A stretch of 64,000 nt of DNA from Allopusillimonas sp048270225 (GCA_048270225.1 JBLWTG010000003.1:124001-188000), one strand, 5' to 3'; counted from the first letter of the stretch, positions 23,015 through 31,852 are shown. Notes: generated by a model from the sequence alone, not told the origin. Numbers and translations are program-made.

Positions 23015-24244
23015 ATGAGAATCTGGTACATACATCCTTCTGCAGGTGGGCCGGGCGTAGGGCGATATTGGCGGGCTTATTATTTTGCCAAGCACTGGGC
23101 GAAATCCGGCCATCAGTGCATGGTTATTTCGGCTTCCTATCACCACCTGCTCGAGCCGGACAGCCCGCGGCGAGTTGATGAGCATAAGGATGGCGTGCAT
23201 TACGCCTTTGTTCCGACGGTCCGGTACAGTGGAAATGGCATCGGCCGAAAACTTTCAATGCTGCTGTTTTCGTTGCTGCTCGCACCGTATTGTTTGTTCC
23301 GGGCCTTGAAGCAAGGCCGTCCGGATGCCATCATCTATTCATCACCTCACCCGTTTGGCTATGTCAGCGCGTGGCTGGCAGCAAAGCTGCTGCGTGCCAA
23401 AATTCTGTTTGAGGTTCGGGACATTTGGCCGCTCAGTCTTGTTGAACTGGCGGATATGAGTCCTGATTCGCGGGTCGTGAAAGTAACTGGATGGATCGAG
23501 CAATTCGCTTACAGAAAGTCCGATAAGGTGGTAAGTCTGCTGCCTTGTGCGAAAGATCATATGGTCGGCAAGGGGTTGGCGCCGGAGAAATTTGTTTGGA
23601 TTCCGAACGGCGTTGGCGGCGTAGAACTGGACTCGGATGAGGCTATAACGATTGCACCGCTTGAGCAGCATGTAATCGACTTGAGGCGGCAGGGAAACTT
23701 TGTCGTGATCTATGCGGGGGCGCTCGGTGAGCCTAATGCGATACACACCGTACTGGAGGCATTTCGCCTGCTTAAAGCATCGCACCCGGCAATCCGGTTG
23801 CTGCTTGTTGGCAGAGGGGTGATGAAATCCCGGCTGATGCAGTACGCGGAGCGCGAAGCGCTGACCAATGTCGAGTTTCACGATCAGATTGATAAGGCCG
23901 ATGTGATGAAGGTCCTGAAGCAGGCATCGGCTGGCTATATTTCGCTCAATCCACAGCCTATTTTTCGCTTTGGCATCAGTCCGAACAAACTTTGGGACTA
24001 CATGATGGCAAAGTTGCCCGTTATTTTTGCGTGCAAGGCCGGCAACAATCCCGTTGAAGATCATCAGTGCGGGCTTTCCGCCGATCCCATGGACCCTGAA
24101 TCGATCGCTGACGCCATCAAGGCGATGAGCCTGCATTCCGATGCGGATCGCCAGCGTATGGGAGAAGCGGGGTACGAGGCCGTGCTGAGGCTGTACGAAT
24201 ACAAAGCTTTGGCAGCGCGTTTTGAGGATGAGATAAAAAATTGA
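23015..24244 (+). CDS. glycosyltransferase family 4 (WbpJ/WlbE-like position)
   Basis: GT-B transferase of the O-unit assembly line. It starts MRIWYIHPSAGGPGVGRYWR, the usual beginning of this subgroup; the open frame extends 26 codons upstream but that part has no family sequence, so the ATG at 23015 is preferred. IIYSSPHPFGYVSAWLAAKL near residue 109 and FEVRDIWPLS near 132 are typical. The donor domain has VIYAGALGEPNAI near 233, and the C-terminal motif reads PNKLWDYMMAKLPVIF near 325, where the usual Glu is Asp. 409 residues. It follows wbpI as wbpJ follows wbpI in P. aeruginosa O5. Specificity unknown. Confidence 0.87.
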   Translation: MRIWYIHPSAGGPGVGRYWRAYYFAKHWAKSGHQCMVISASYHHLLEPDSPRRVDEHKDGVHYAFVPTVRYSGNGIGRKLSMLLFSLLLAPYCLFRALKQGRPDAIIYSSPHPFGYVSAWLAAKLLRAKILFEVRDIWPLSLVELADMSPDSRVVKVTGWIEQFAYRKSDKVVSLLPCAKDHMVGKGLAPEKFVWIPNGVGGVELDSDEAITIAPLEQHVIDLRRQGNFVVIYAGALGEPNAIHTVLEAFRLLKASHPAIRLLLVGRGVMKSRLMQYAEREALTNVEFHDQIDKADVMKVLKQASAGYISLNPQPIFRFGISPNKLWDYMMAKLPVIFACKAGNNPVEDHQCGLSADPMDPESIADAIKAMSLHSDADRQRMGEAGYEAVLRLYEYKALAARFEDEIKN

Positions 24245-24334
24245 CGATGGCCATATGACAGCAACGCTGTGTATAAGCACCTTCAGAGATGATGCGTGTT
24301 TACAAAATTTTAAAATCTATCATTACGTAGCTCA

Positions 24335-25429
24335 ATGAACGAAAAAATATTGGGCTTGGACGGAATCCGTGGGCTCGCAGCTATCACTGTAGTGCTCACC
24401 CATTTGGGTGTTTACGACGTCCTGCTGCGCAATGGCTGGATATCAAAATCATTGCTTCCGATAATTCATGGGGGGGCTGGTGTCCATGTGTTTTTCGTGC
24501 TATCCGGGTTTCTGATCACCACGCTGCTGATAAAAGAGATCGATGCTTCCGGAAGAGTTTCCATTAAAAATTTTTATATCCGCAGAACGATTAGAATTTT
24601 CCCGCTTTATTTTCTGGTTGTATGTTTGGCCGGCCTCATGCAGTACTTCGGCAATGCCGGTGTGTCTGATCAGTCGTTTTTGTACGCTCTCACCTACACA
24701 TATAACTTCATTCCGCGAAGCGAGTACTCCGGTATTCTGGGGCATACTTGGTCCCTTGCCGTGGAGGAACATTACTATTTGCTGTGGCCGGCCTTATTCA
24801 GTTTGTTTTTTATCGGGAGAAGGGGCGTCCTGTTTCTGGTTGCCGTTTTATTCATCTTGATGTCGGGCTATCTGATGTCAGGAGTTTTGGCTGACTGGAA
24901 TAGAGTCTATTTTGTGGAGCGCTGGACCATGGTTGCGGGCGGGAGCATTATGATCGGCTCCCTCAGTGCACTCTTGGTGAATTCTGGAAGTACTCAACGC
25001 ATATTTAGATGTATTTCAGGACACAGGCTTGCTCTTGTAGTGGCTGTGTTCGTCTATATACACAGCTTGTTTTTCGGAGAGCATAGCTACAGTTTCCTGG
25101 TGCGCGCAGCAGGCGTGGCGATGTTTATTATCTGGCTGTATCAGAATCAAGGTAGTTTGCTTGTGAGAATGCTGGAGTGGCCATTGCTGCGATACTTGGG
25201 CATGGTTTCCTATGGAATTTATATGTGGCAGGGATTCTTCCTGTCTACGGGGCCCTGGCGAGCGACTGGGGTGACGTGGCCGCCTGACTCAACGACGGGA
25301 TTGCTCTGCCTGGTGGTAGTGGTTCCGCTCTCCTATCATTTTTTTGAGAAGCCCATCTTGCGGATAAAAGGTAAATACTCGGCCGTCAGGGAACAGGTGG
25401 ACACGAGCAGCCGAAGGGTAAACGCCTGA
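24335..25429 (+). CDS. acyltransferase 3 family membrane protein (OafA-like)
   Basis: Integral membrane O-acyltransferase that adds acetyl or similar groups to sugars, presumably the O-unit or O-chain. The 364 residues begin MNEKILGLDGIRGLAAITVVL and show the family motifs HGGAGVHVFFVLSGFLIT near residue 46, a basic stretch FYIRRTIRIFPLY near 80 and HTWSLAVEEHYYLLWP near 135, with about ten membrane segments. There is no C-terminal SGNH domain. A G7 run (24470-24476) lies in the codons for HGG. The coding sequence is AT-rich relative to the window. The next gene begins only 6 bp after its stop, which suggests the two products act together. Confidence 0.9.
   Translation: MNEKILGLDGIRGLAAITVVLTHLGVYDVLLRNGWISKSLLPIIHGGAGVHVFFVLSGFLITTLLIKEIDASGRVSIKNFYIRRTIRIFPLYFLVVCLAGLMQYFGNAGVSDQSFLYALTYTYNFIPRSEYSGILGHTWSLAVEEHYYLLWPALFSLFFIGRRGVLFLVAVLFILMSGYLMSGVLADWNRVYFVERWTMVAGGSIMIGSLSALLVNSGSTQRIFRCISGHRLALVVAVFVYIHSLFFGEHSYSFLVRAAGVAMFIIWLYQNQGSLLVRMLEWPLLRYLGMVSYGIYMWQGFFLSTGPWRATGVTWPPDSTTGLLCLVVVVPLSYHFFEKPILRIKGKYSAVREQVDTSSRRVNA
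24470..24476 (+). repeat. G7 homopolymer inside the OafA-like gene
   Basis: Seven consecutive G, within the codons for His-Gly-Gly-Ala of the acyltransferase. Slippage here would truncate the protein after about 45 residues. Length is at the lower end for phase variation. Confidence 0.5.
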
Positions 25430-25435
25430 TTTCAA

Positions 25436-26635
25436 ATGTATCGCCGACAATTTTTACTTCGGGGTTTGTCTGCTGCTGGTGCTTGCATATTGCCGTCACT
25501 GGCACTCTCGCGAGACAGGCCTAGTGATCTTCTTATCAATGACGCCTATGCGCTTTGGTACAACAGTCCCCATGTGGCGCCCATTCGCAGTGGTTTTTGT
25601 CTCGGGTCTCTTACAAGTGCCGGAGACCTCTCGATTGCACAGATCTCCAATGATTTGGTGTTAATCAGCAAGACGACCATATTCGGATTCGCGGGCGCTA
25701 GCGATCATGGATCGCCGGCGCTGATCAGAATCTCCGTTGGTCCACACTCAGGGAAGCTTTTAGCCTGTTTCAGCAACCACGCATCGGAGTTGTTTTGTGT
25801 GAGATCGGCTTTTCCCGATTCTGCCATCAGATGGGGGGCGGTGAGGTCCGTGGACGAAGGTCGGTGTACGTATGCTTCTCTTGCAGCTTTGCCGGATGGG
25901 CGCATTCTTCTCATCCATACGCTGCAAGATAACGCGGGAAAATATAGTGACGGAGAATGGCGGAAAACAGTTGCTCGAATCAGCCAGGACGGTGGCGACA
26001 ATTGGAGTGCCCCGTGTACCGTGGCTGCATTCGGTGCGGGGACGTTCCCATATTCCGCTCCTATTTCTGTTTCGCCAGCGGGGCGTTGCGCTTTGGTCTA
26101 TTCCTTATATTCATCAAACACCAAGCTTCACAACGGACTAACTTTGGCTCTTAGCGATCATGCTTTCGAACAAATCGACGAGATTCCTATTGTTACCGGC
26201 AACTCTAGCCTCAGTAATATTGTTCCTTATCAGGCCCGTTGGCGCGGCAGAAATGAGCTTTTCGTGACATACAGCGCGAGTGACGGTGCGACTCAAGCTG
26301 TCATGGGAAAAATGGTCCATATCGTATTTGATCAAACCGGGCTGATTAAGCAGATGGATACGATAACGATCGGCGAGACAGCGAGAGGCACCTATCCGAC
26401 TGGCGCTTGTTTGACGCCTGATTGCAGTGCAGTAGTATATTGTCCCGCAGACGGCGGGATATTGCTGCAACGAGTAGATGGTGGGTATCGTCGACGCATC
26501 ATCACTTCGGGTCGTTTTTCCTCGCCGTACATCTTTGAGTCTGGGGACACGGCTTTATTATCTGTGCTGGATAATCCATTGATCGAATCGAGCAGAAACT
26601 TCAGGGCAAACATTCGAATTCTGAGATTGGCATGA
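25436..26635 (+). CDS. Tat-exported sialidase-fold (BNR/Asp-box) beta-propeller protein of unknown function
   Basis: The 399-residue protein starts MYRRQFLLRGLSAAGACILP, a good twin-arginine signal (RRQFL, a hydrophobic core, then ALS as a possible cleavage site near residue 25), so it should be exported folded to the periplasm. The mature part has repeated beta-strand patterns and one clear Asp box, SQDGGDNW at residues 183-190, typical of sialidase-like propellers; DHGSPALIRISVGPHSGKLL near 90 is also sialidase-like. No RIP/FRIP arginine motif is evident, so true sialidase activity is doubtful. Six bp downstream of an O-acyltransferase and last in the low-GC O-antigen block, it may bind, trim or remodel the polymer. 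No closer function is claimed. Confidence 0.72.
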   Translation: MYRRQFLLRGLSAAGACILPSLALSRDRPSDLLINDAYALWYNSPHVAPIRSGFCLGSLTSAGDLSIAQISNDLVLISKTTIFGFAGASDHGSPALIRISVGPHSGKLLACFSNHASELFCVRSAFPDSAIRWGAVRSVDEGRCTYASLAALPDGRILLIHTLQDNAGKYSDGEWRKTVARISQDGGDNWSAPCTVAAFGAGTFPYSAPISVSPAGRCALVYSLYSSNTKLHNGLTLALSDHAFEQIDEIPIVTGNSSLSNIVPYQARWRGRNELFVTYSASDGATQAVMGKMVHIVFDQTGLIKQMDTITIGETARGTYPTGACLTPDCSAVVYCPADGGILLQRVDGGYRRRIITSGRFSSPYIFESGDTALLSVLDNPLIESSRNFRANIRILRLA

Positions 26636-26699
26636 CATTGCTGCTGCAATGCTAATAGCCAGATGGGAGTGTAAAGCGCAAATGGAGGATGTTGATCTC

Positions 26700-27971
26700 T
26701 TACCTCGCTCCAAACCCTGTCAGCATCGTCTTAACTGTCAGAAACACCACCATCAGATCAAGATAAAGCGAACAGTTCTTGATGTAATAGAAGTCATGTT
26801 CTATCTTGACCTGTGTGGCGTCTGCGTCTGCGGCGTAGCCATGGCGAACCTGAGCCCAGCCGGTGATGCCTGGTTTCACCACGTGTCGATAGCTGTAGAA
26901 CGGAATTCTGTGATCGAACTCCTCGACAAAGGCGGGTTGCTCCGGGCGGGGACCGATCAGGCTCATTTCACCTTTGATCACATTGAGGAACTGCGGCAGC
27001 TCATCAATGCGCAGCTTCCGTATGATCTTGCCGAACTTTGTGATGCGCGGGTCGTTTTCTCCGGCAAACTGCTGAGGAGCCTCCCGGTCGAATCGCATGC
27101 TTCGGAACTTGTAGATGGTAAAAGGCCGGTTCCCTTGGCCGACACGGGTCTGGCAATAAATGATGGGGCCGGGGCTTTCAAGGCGTATCAATACAGCGGT
27201 AACCAGACAGACGGGGATGACGATGGGAAGGGTGAGCAGTACGATCACCCAGTCCATCAATAATTTGACACGCTCATACATGGGCGTGGGCAACAGTGAA
27301 CCGATATTATTCTCGGACATCCGGTTGATTTTGACTCTGCCCGAGAAGGATTCATATACGGGCTTGGCGTCGTAAACGGCCACCCGGTTCAGTGCACATC
27401 GTGTCAAGAAACGTTCAGTCTTTTGGTCCAGGCATTCAAAGTCGGCGACGACGGCGTCATAGCGCACGCCCTCCAGGTCAAGGCATATGATCTCCCGCGC
27501 ATCGACATTGGAAAGCGTCAATATATCCGTCGCCATGCCGCCGGGAATCACGGCGAGTTTGAGCAGGCGATACTTGTAGGTGGAAATATGCTCGAGGTGG
27601 AACCAGGCCAGCGCGGCCAGGCCACAGGCGATGAGTATGAACCGGGAGACTTCTATGCGTAGCAACAGGGCGATCAGCGCCAGCAACATATAGATGGCGA
27701 TGACCTGCGGGGCGATGAAATAGCCCGAGCGGCCACCAGGATAAATGGCGGCAAGCCGTCTGACGGCGAAGTGCGAGATGACGAAGGCCATCGTTGTGAC
27801 AACAATTGCCGTTTTCTGGCCCTGGTTGGGGGTAAGAACAATCTGGCTGCCCCAGTAGAACATGAGAGGCAGAAGGACGGAAACAGCCCAGCCAAGTATC
27901 AGTGACAGCGAGCGAGACAGCAATATCTGCTCATGCAGCTTGTGAAACCGGCGGTTGGGTAGCATGGTCAT
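26700..27971 (-). CDS. polyprenyl-phosphate sugar-phosphate transferase (WcaJ/WbaP-like initiating transferase)
   Basis: Transfers a sugar-1-phosphate from a UDP-sugar to undecaprenyl phosphate, starting O-unit or capsule synthesis. The 423-residue protein has about four N-terminal membrane segments, a CoA-binding-like middle domain, a fifth membrane segment near residue 235 and the C-terminal catalytic domain: PIIYCQTRVGQGNRPFTIYKFRSM, DPRITKFGKIIRKLRIDELPQ and SLIGPRPE, given here as separate blocks of the bacterial sugar transferase family. PGITGWAQVRHGY follows. It takes the place of wbpL, which is not seen here. Encoded on the opposite strand, 40 bp after wzz, so the two form an operon. 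The sugar it uses is not known. Confidence 0.9.
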   Translation of the reverse strand: MTMLPNRRFHKLHEQILLSRSLSLILGWAVSVLLPLMFYWGSQIVLTPNQGQKTAIVVTTMAFVISHFAVRRLAAIYPGGRSGYFIAPQVIAIYMLLALIALLLRIEVSRFILIACGLAALAWFHLEHISTYKYRLLKLAVIPGGMATDILTLSNVDAREIICLDLEGVRYDAVVADFECLDQKTERFLTRCALNRVAVYDAKPVYESFSGRVKINRMSENNIGSLLPTPMYERVKLLMDWVIVLLTLPIVIPVCLVTAVLIRLESPGPIIYCQTRVGQGNRPFTIYKFRSMRFDREAPQQFAGENDPRITKFGKIIRKLRIDELPQFLNVIKGEMSLIGPRPEQPAFVEEFDHRIPFYSYRHVVKPGITGWAQVRHGYAADADATQVKIEHDFYYIKNCSLYLDLMVVFLTVKTMLTGFGAR

Positions 27972-28011
27972 CGTGTAAGGACTCTGGCCTCAAGCATTGA
28001 CGGTGATGGAT

Positions 28012-29100
28012 TCAGGCCTTTTTTAACATCAGGCGGCCAAGAACCAGCATGACGCTAAGCATGAGGCCAACTACCAGTCCCAACCCTACAATAAGTTTTT
28101 TTCTAGGCTTGACTGGATCCTCAGGGACTTGAGCGGCCGCGTCAATGCGAGCCACGGAAAGATGCTGACGGTCCACAGTGATGCTTTGGAGTAAAGCCTG
28201 TCGCTTGAGCAGGTCAGGCAACTCATCAATATAGGCGTCGTCGTTTGTGCGCTGCTTGATTTGCTCGATTTCTGAGCGCAATGCCTTGGCACCGCGCAGG
28301 TAGGCCGGGTCATTGTTCAGGAATGTGTCTGAGCTTCCCTTTCCTTTGCCGATGAAGACCAGAGACGTTCCGTCGCGAGGTGATTCCAGATGGATAGACT
28401 CTGCGATCTTCAGGGCATTCTGCAAGCGGATCAGAGTGGATTCACGTGACTCTTTGGCGACGGTGCGCAGTGTAGCGATCTGATTTGCTACACCATTTTT
28501 GCGGACATCTATTTCACCTTTGAGGTTGTCCAGCAGGATGGTTTTGGTGGCGTCGATGGCAAGAGCGATATAGCGGTTGGTCCAGTCGGCGATCTGGCGC
28601 GGATTTGTGCCGTCTATCGTTACCGTGGCGCTGGCGTCGGTCTGGGTAGGCAGCGAGATGCGCACGCTTTTTTCCAGGCGCCTCCACAACTGCTGAGTGC
28701 TTCCCGTGTGTTCTTTCGACATCACGGGAAGATAATAGCTTTCAAAGAACTTCTCTTTGATGGCATTCGATCTGAGCTGCATGATGAATGCGGCGTAGGC
28801 GTCATCGGGCGAGATCGTCTCTATGCCGTCGGTGGATTTGGTATTCAACATTCCACTGATGGCACCTCCGGTAAGCTGGCTGGCGGCGTTATAGCCGACC
28901 AGACCGCTCGCGGTGGGGGGCAGGGTTCTGGCTGTGGCCTCGTACACGGGGGGGGTAGTCAGCGCATAGGCGACGGCGATACAGATGGCCAGAGCGGAGG
29001 CGCCAAGAATAAACCACTTGGCTGTCCACAAGGCGCAAAGCATTTCGGCCAGGTCGATTTCGCCTGATTGCGCCCGAGGATAGTTCCCGTGTTTGTCCAC
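28012..29100 (-). CDS. wzz: Wzz-type chain-length determinant / polysaccharide co-polymerase
   Basis: Inner-membrane protein with a large periplasmic domain that sets O-chain length with Wzy. It has an N-terminal cytoplasmic stretch EIDLAEMLCALWTAKW, a first membrane segment (residues 29-47), the Wzz motif TTPPVYEA directly after it, a helical periplasmic part of about 270 residues, and a second membrane segment near residues 338-356 preceded by the Pro-containing PEDPVKPRKK. The GTG at 29100 is chosen because CGGAG lies 5 bp before it; upstream codons look unlike the family. 362 residues. An uninterrupted C8 run in codons 49-51 could make it phase variable. Confidence 0.9.
   Translation of the reverse strand: MDKHGNYPRAQSGEIDLAEMLCALWTAKWFILGASALAICIAVAYALTTPPVYEATARTLPPTASGLVGYNAASQLTGGAISGMLNTKSTDGIETISPDDAYAAFIMQLRSNAIKEKFFESYYLPVMSKEHTGSTQQLWRRLEKSVRISLPTQTDASATVTIDGTNPRQIADWTNRYIALAIDATKTILLDNLKGEIDVRKNGVANQIATLRTVAKESRESTLIRLQNALKIAESIHLESPRDGTSLVFIGKGKGSSDTFLNNDPAYLRGAKALRSEIEQIKQRTNDDAYIDELPDLLKRQALLQSITVDRQHLSVARIDAAAQVPEDPVKPRKKLIVGLGLVVGLMLSVMLVLGRLMLKKA
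28948..28955 (-). repeat. C8 homopolymer inside wzz
   Basis: Eight consecutive C on the coding strand (codons for Thr49-Pro50-Pro51 of Wzz), at the start of the periplasmic domain. A one-base slip would end the protein early. A second run of six C lies about 30 bp further into the gene at 28915-28920. Confidence 0.6.
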
Positions 29101-29341
29101 TCTAGCTCCGAAATAATATGTTCTAGTCAAGATGCCGCGCCAGACGGGGCCGCAAGACACCGTCCATATTATACGTGTTCGCTGTTACAAAAATTATGTT
29201 GGAGTCAACAAGGAATGTTAGCAAGTGCTTCGCTTTATCGATCCGGCGCACTGCGTGTATGATCGCTCACGTCCTCCATTTTGCCTGGCCGGGCATTGCA
29301 GCGGCATCCGCCATGAAGCCGGGCCTCCTCAGTCATTGCCA

Positions 29342-31243
29342 GTGTTCACTAATAACAACATCTACAGAACAGATATAGACGGCTTGCGCGCCATTGCAGT
29401 CCTGTCAGTGCTTTTTTTTCACGTCCATTACAGCCTGATTCCTGCCGGCTACATCGGTGTGGATATCTTTTTCGTGATATCAGGGTTTCTCATCACCCGC
29501 ATCATTGTGCGCGAGATGCAGGACGGCACCTTTTCCTTTGGCAGATTCTATGTAAGACGCATCCTGCGCATTCTGCCGGCGTTTTTTACCGTTGTATTGG
29601 TTACGCTTGCGGTGGGCCTGGTGCTGTTATTGCCGGCCGACCTGCAGGATCTGGCGACTTCGGCAAGATATGCAGCCTTTTTCGCCTCCAATATTTTCTT
29701 TGCGCGCGATCGCGGCTATTTCGACGCGGCATCAGACGAGCTCCCTCTTCTGCACATGTGGTCCCTGTCTGTTGAGGAGCAGTTTTATTTTCTCTGGCCT
29801 CTGTTGCTTGCTGCGCTTTTCTTCGTCGTGCGCCGATGGACGGTTTTCTCACCAGTGACCGGGCGCCGCTTTTGCGTGGCGGTGGCCAGCAGCCTGATCT
29901 TGATCTGTTTCGTCTGGACGCAGTATGCGCTGGAGCGTGCAGGGACCAGGGAGCATCTGTACTTCCTGTTGCAGTCGAGATTCGGGGAGTTGATGATAGG
30001 GGCGCTGGCCGCATTGTTGAAGCAGCCAAGATCCTCGCGATGGACAGGCGTTTGGTCGATGGCCGGCCTGGTCCTGATCGTTGCGCCTATGTTTTTGTTA
30101 AGTCGGGAGTCGATGTATCCCGGTTATAACGCGCTAGCCCCATGTCTGGGAGCGGGATTGATCCTGTATCTGGGTCAAAGCGAAAACTACAGGCTGACCT
30201 GGACAAGCAGGCTGCTCAGTCTGAAGGCAATGGTGGTCATTGGGTTGATCTCCTATTCGCTGTATCTGTGGCATTGGCCGGTGCTGGCTTACATGCGGTA
30301 TGTTTATGGGCGTTATGCGTTACCCGTGTCGTGGCAGTTGGCTGCTGTCGCCGTGGCAGTGGTACTGGCCGGGCTGAGTTATGCGTTGGTGGAGCAGACG
30401 ACACGCAAGCGACGGATGCGGTTTGTGCGGGCGTTTTCATGGTTTTACGTGCTGCCCATAGCGGGCATGCTGGCATTTCTCTATTCGCCTCTGGTGCAGT
30501 CCCCCGAGGCGGCCTCACCGGATCTCGCGCTCATGAGCTATGGCGACGATGTCTGTCATGGCAACTTTAACAAGCATTGCGTGAGGGGCGACCCTGCTAA
30601 ATCTGTGCGTGTCCTGGTGACGGGTGATTCCCATGCCGCCTCACTGAATGCATTCATGGACGTAGTAGGCAGGTCGGAAGGATGGTCGGCCAGGGTGCTG
30701 ACAGGTAGCTCCTGCTCCCCCGTATTTGGTTTTGATGAGAAGGTGCTGCCGCGCTTCGCATGGAAACCGTGCGAGCAGCTCAAGCAGTACGTTCAGGCGA
30801 ATTACGCACACTATGACGCAGTGATTTTCACCTCTTTTTGGGCGTTTCAGATGGGTTGGACAAAAGACGCAGCCGACCCCCATTATTTGGCCAAACTGAC
30901 GGACACCTTGAGCACGATGGCGAAAACTGTGCCTGTGTACGTGCTGTCAGACGTGCCTCGCCTGACGATATCGCCGTTCAGGCTCGCCCATTTCCGGAAA
31001 ATAGGTCTCAATATTGAGCGCCAGCCTTCGGATGAAGCGGCCAGGGCGAATCTTCTGGTCAAGCGTGCCGTGTCGGAGATTCCGGGCGTCACATGGGTGG
31101 ATCTGACGCCTTCGCTTGCTCATTTCTCTCAGCGCAGTTTGTATGAGGGCAAGCCGGTGTATTTTGACGATCAGCATCTGAATGTGTACGGAAGTGCGCA
31201 GCTGGGCCGTATTTTTTCCGCCTCACAGCGCCTTCTGCCTTGA
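29342..31243 (+). CDS. acyltransferase 3 with C-terminal SGNH domain (OafA/YrhL-like)
   Basis: Membrane acyltransferase with a periplasmic SGNH hydrolase-like domain, the two-part design that passes acetyl groups across the membrane to polysaccharide. It begins YRTDIDGLRAIAVLSVLFFH, has GYIGVDIFFVISGFLIT, RRILRILPAFF and HMWSLSVEEQFYFLWP, about eleven membrane segments up to residue 390, then the SGNH part with VTGDSHAASLN near 430 (Ser nucleophile) and DDQHLNVYGS near 620 (Asp and His). The GTG at 29342 fits the usual N terminus; a GTG at 29225 with AAGGA upstream would add 39 atypical residues. Divergent from wzz, it probably decorates LPS. Confidence 0.87.
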   Translation: MFTNNNIYRTDIDGLRAIAVLSVLFFHVHYSLIPAGYIGVDIFFVISGFLITRIIVREMQDGTFSFGRFYVRRILRILPAFFTVVLVTLAVGLVLLLPADLQDLATSARYAAFFASNIFFARDRGYFDAASDELPLLHMWSLSVEEQFYFLWPLLLAALFFVVRRWTVFSPVTGRRFCVAVASSLILICFVWTQYALERAGTREHLYFLLQSRFGELMIGALAALLKQPRSSRWTGVWSMAGLVLIVAPMFLLSRESMYPGYNALAPCLGAGLILYLGQSENYRLTWTSRLLSLKAMVVIGLISYSLYLWHWPVLAYMRYVYGRYALPVSWQLAAVAVAVVLAGLSYALVEQTTRKRRMRFVRAFSWFYVLPIAGMLAFLYSPLVQSPEAASPDLALMSYGDDVCHGNFNKHCVRGDPAKSVRVLVTGDSHAASLNAFMDVVGRSEGWSARVLTGSSCSPVFGFDEKVLPRFAWKPCEQLKQYVQANYAHYDAVIFTSFWAFQMGWTKDAADPHYLAKLTDTLSTMAKTVPVYVLSDVPRLTISPFRLAHFRKIGLNIERQPSDEAARANLLVKRAVSEIPGVTWVDLTPSLAHFSQRSLYEGKPVYFDDQHLNVYGSAQLGRIFSASQRLLP

Positions 31244-31319
31244 GTATATGGGCCGCGGTGTATCATCGACAGCATGTCATTCATTGTTGCAAGCCCCCAA
31301 TTTCTATCCTGACAGAGTC

Positions 31320-31841
31320 ATGACCCTCTACAAGCTCGGCGATACCGCCCCCAAAATACACGATTCCGCCTTCATCGCCAGCGAAGCGACCATCATCGGC
31401 CGCGCAGAGCTGCATGCGCACACCAGCGTCTGGCCTGGCGCCGTCATTCGTGGCGACAACGAGCCCATCGTTGTGGGAGAGGGGTCCAACGTCCAGGAAG
31501 GCGCAGTGCTGCATACCGATCCCGGCTCTCCGCTGACCATAGGCCGGGGCGTGACAATAGGCCACCAGGCCATGCTGCACGGCTGTACCGTCGAGGACGG
31601 CGCACTGATCGGTATCCAGGCCGTTGTCCTCAATAATGCGGTGATCGGCAAGGAAAGCCTGGTGGGTGCGGGTGCGGTCGTCACGGAAGGGAAGGTGTTT
31701 CCTCCGCGTTCCCTGATTCTTGGCGCGCCCGCCAAGGTGGTGCGGACGCTGACCGACGAGGATGTCGCCGGGCTGCGCAATAATTCGCGGACATACGCAG
31801 AGCGCGCTGCACGTTATAAAACGGATTTGACACCCATTTAG
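31320..31841 (+). CDS. gamma carbonic anhydrase family protein (left-handed beta-helix)
   Basis: Trimeric hexapeptide-repeat protein of the gamma-CA / YrdA-PaaY type. The 173 residues begin MTLYKLGDTAPKIHDSAFIA and hold the family's metal-binding pattern: RGDNEPIVVGEGSNVQEGAV followed by LHTD, IGHQAMLHGC and the usual NNAVIGKESLVGAGAVV. The ATG at 31320 gives the typical start; an upstream open frame overlaps the previous gene and is not used. The two genes around it are unrelated, so context says little. It could be a carbonic anhydrase, an acyl-CoA thioesterase-like protein (PaaY type) or an enzymatically silent relative. Confidence 0.88.
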   Translation: MTLYKLGDTAPKIHDSAFIASEATIIGRAELHAHTSVWPGAVIRGDNEPIVVGEGSNVQEGAVLHTDPGSPLTIGRGVTIGHQAMLHGCTVEDGALIGIQAVVLNNAVIGKESLVGAGAVVTEGKVFPPRSLILGAPAKVVRTLTDEDVAGLRNNSRTYAERAARYKTDLTPI

Positions 31842-31852
31842 ATTTGGCTGGC

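Noticed and set aside
26649..27263. Long plus-strand frame opposite the sugar transferase gene
   Set aside because: It is the mirror of a clearly conserved minus-strand gene and shows no family motif.
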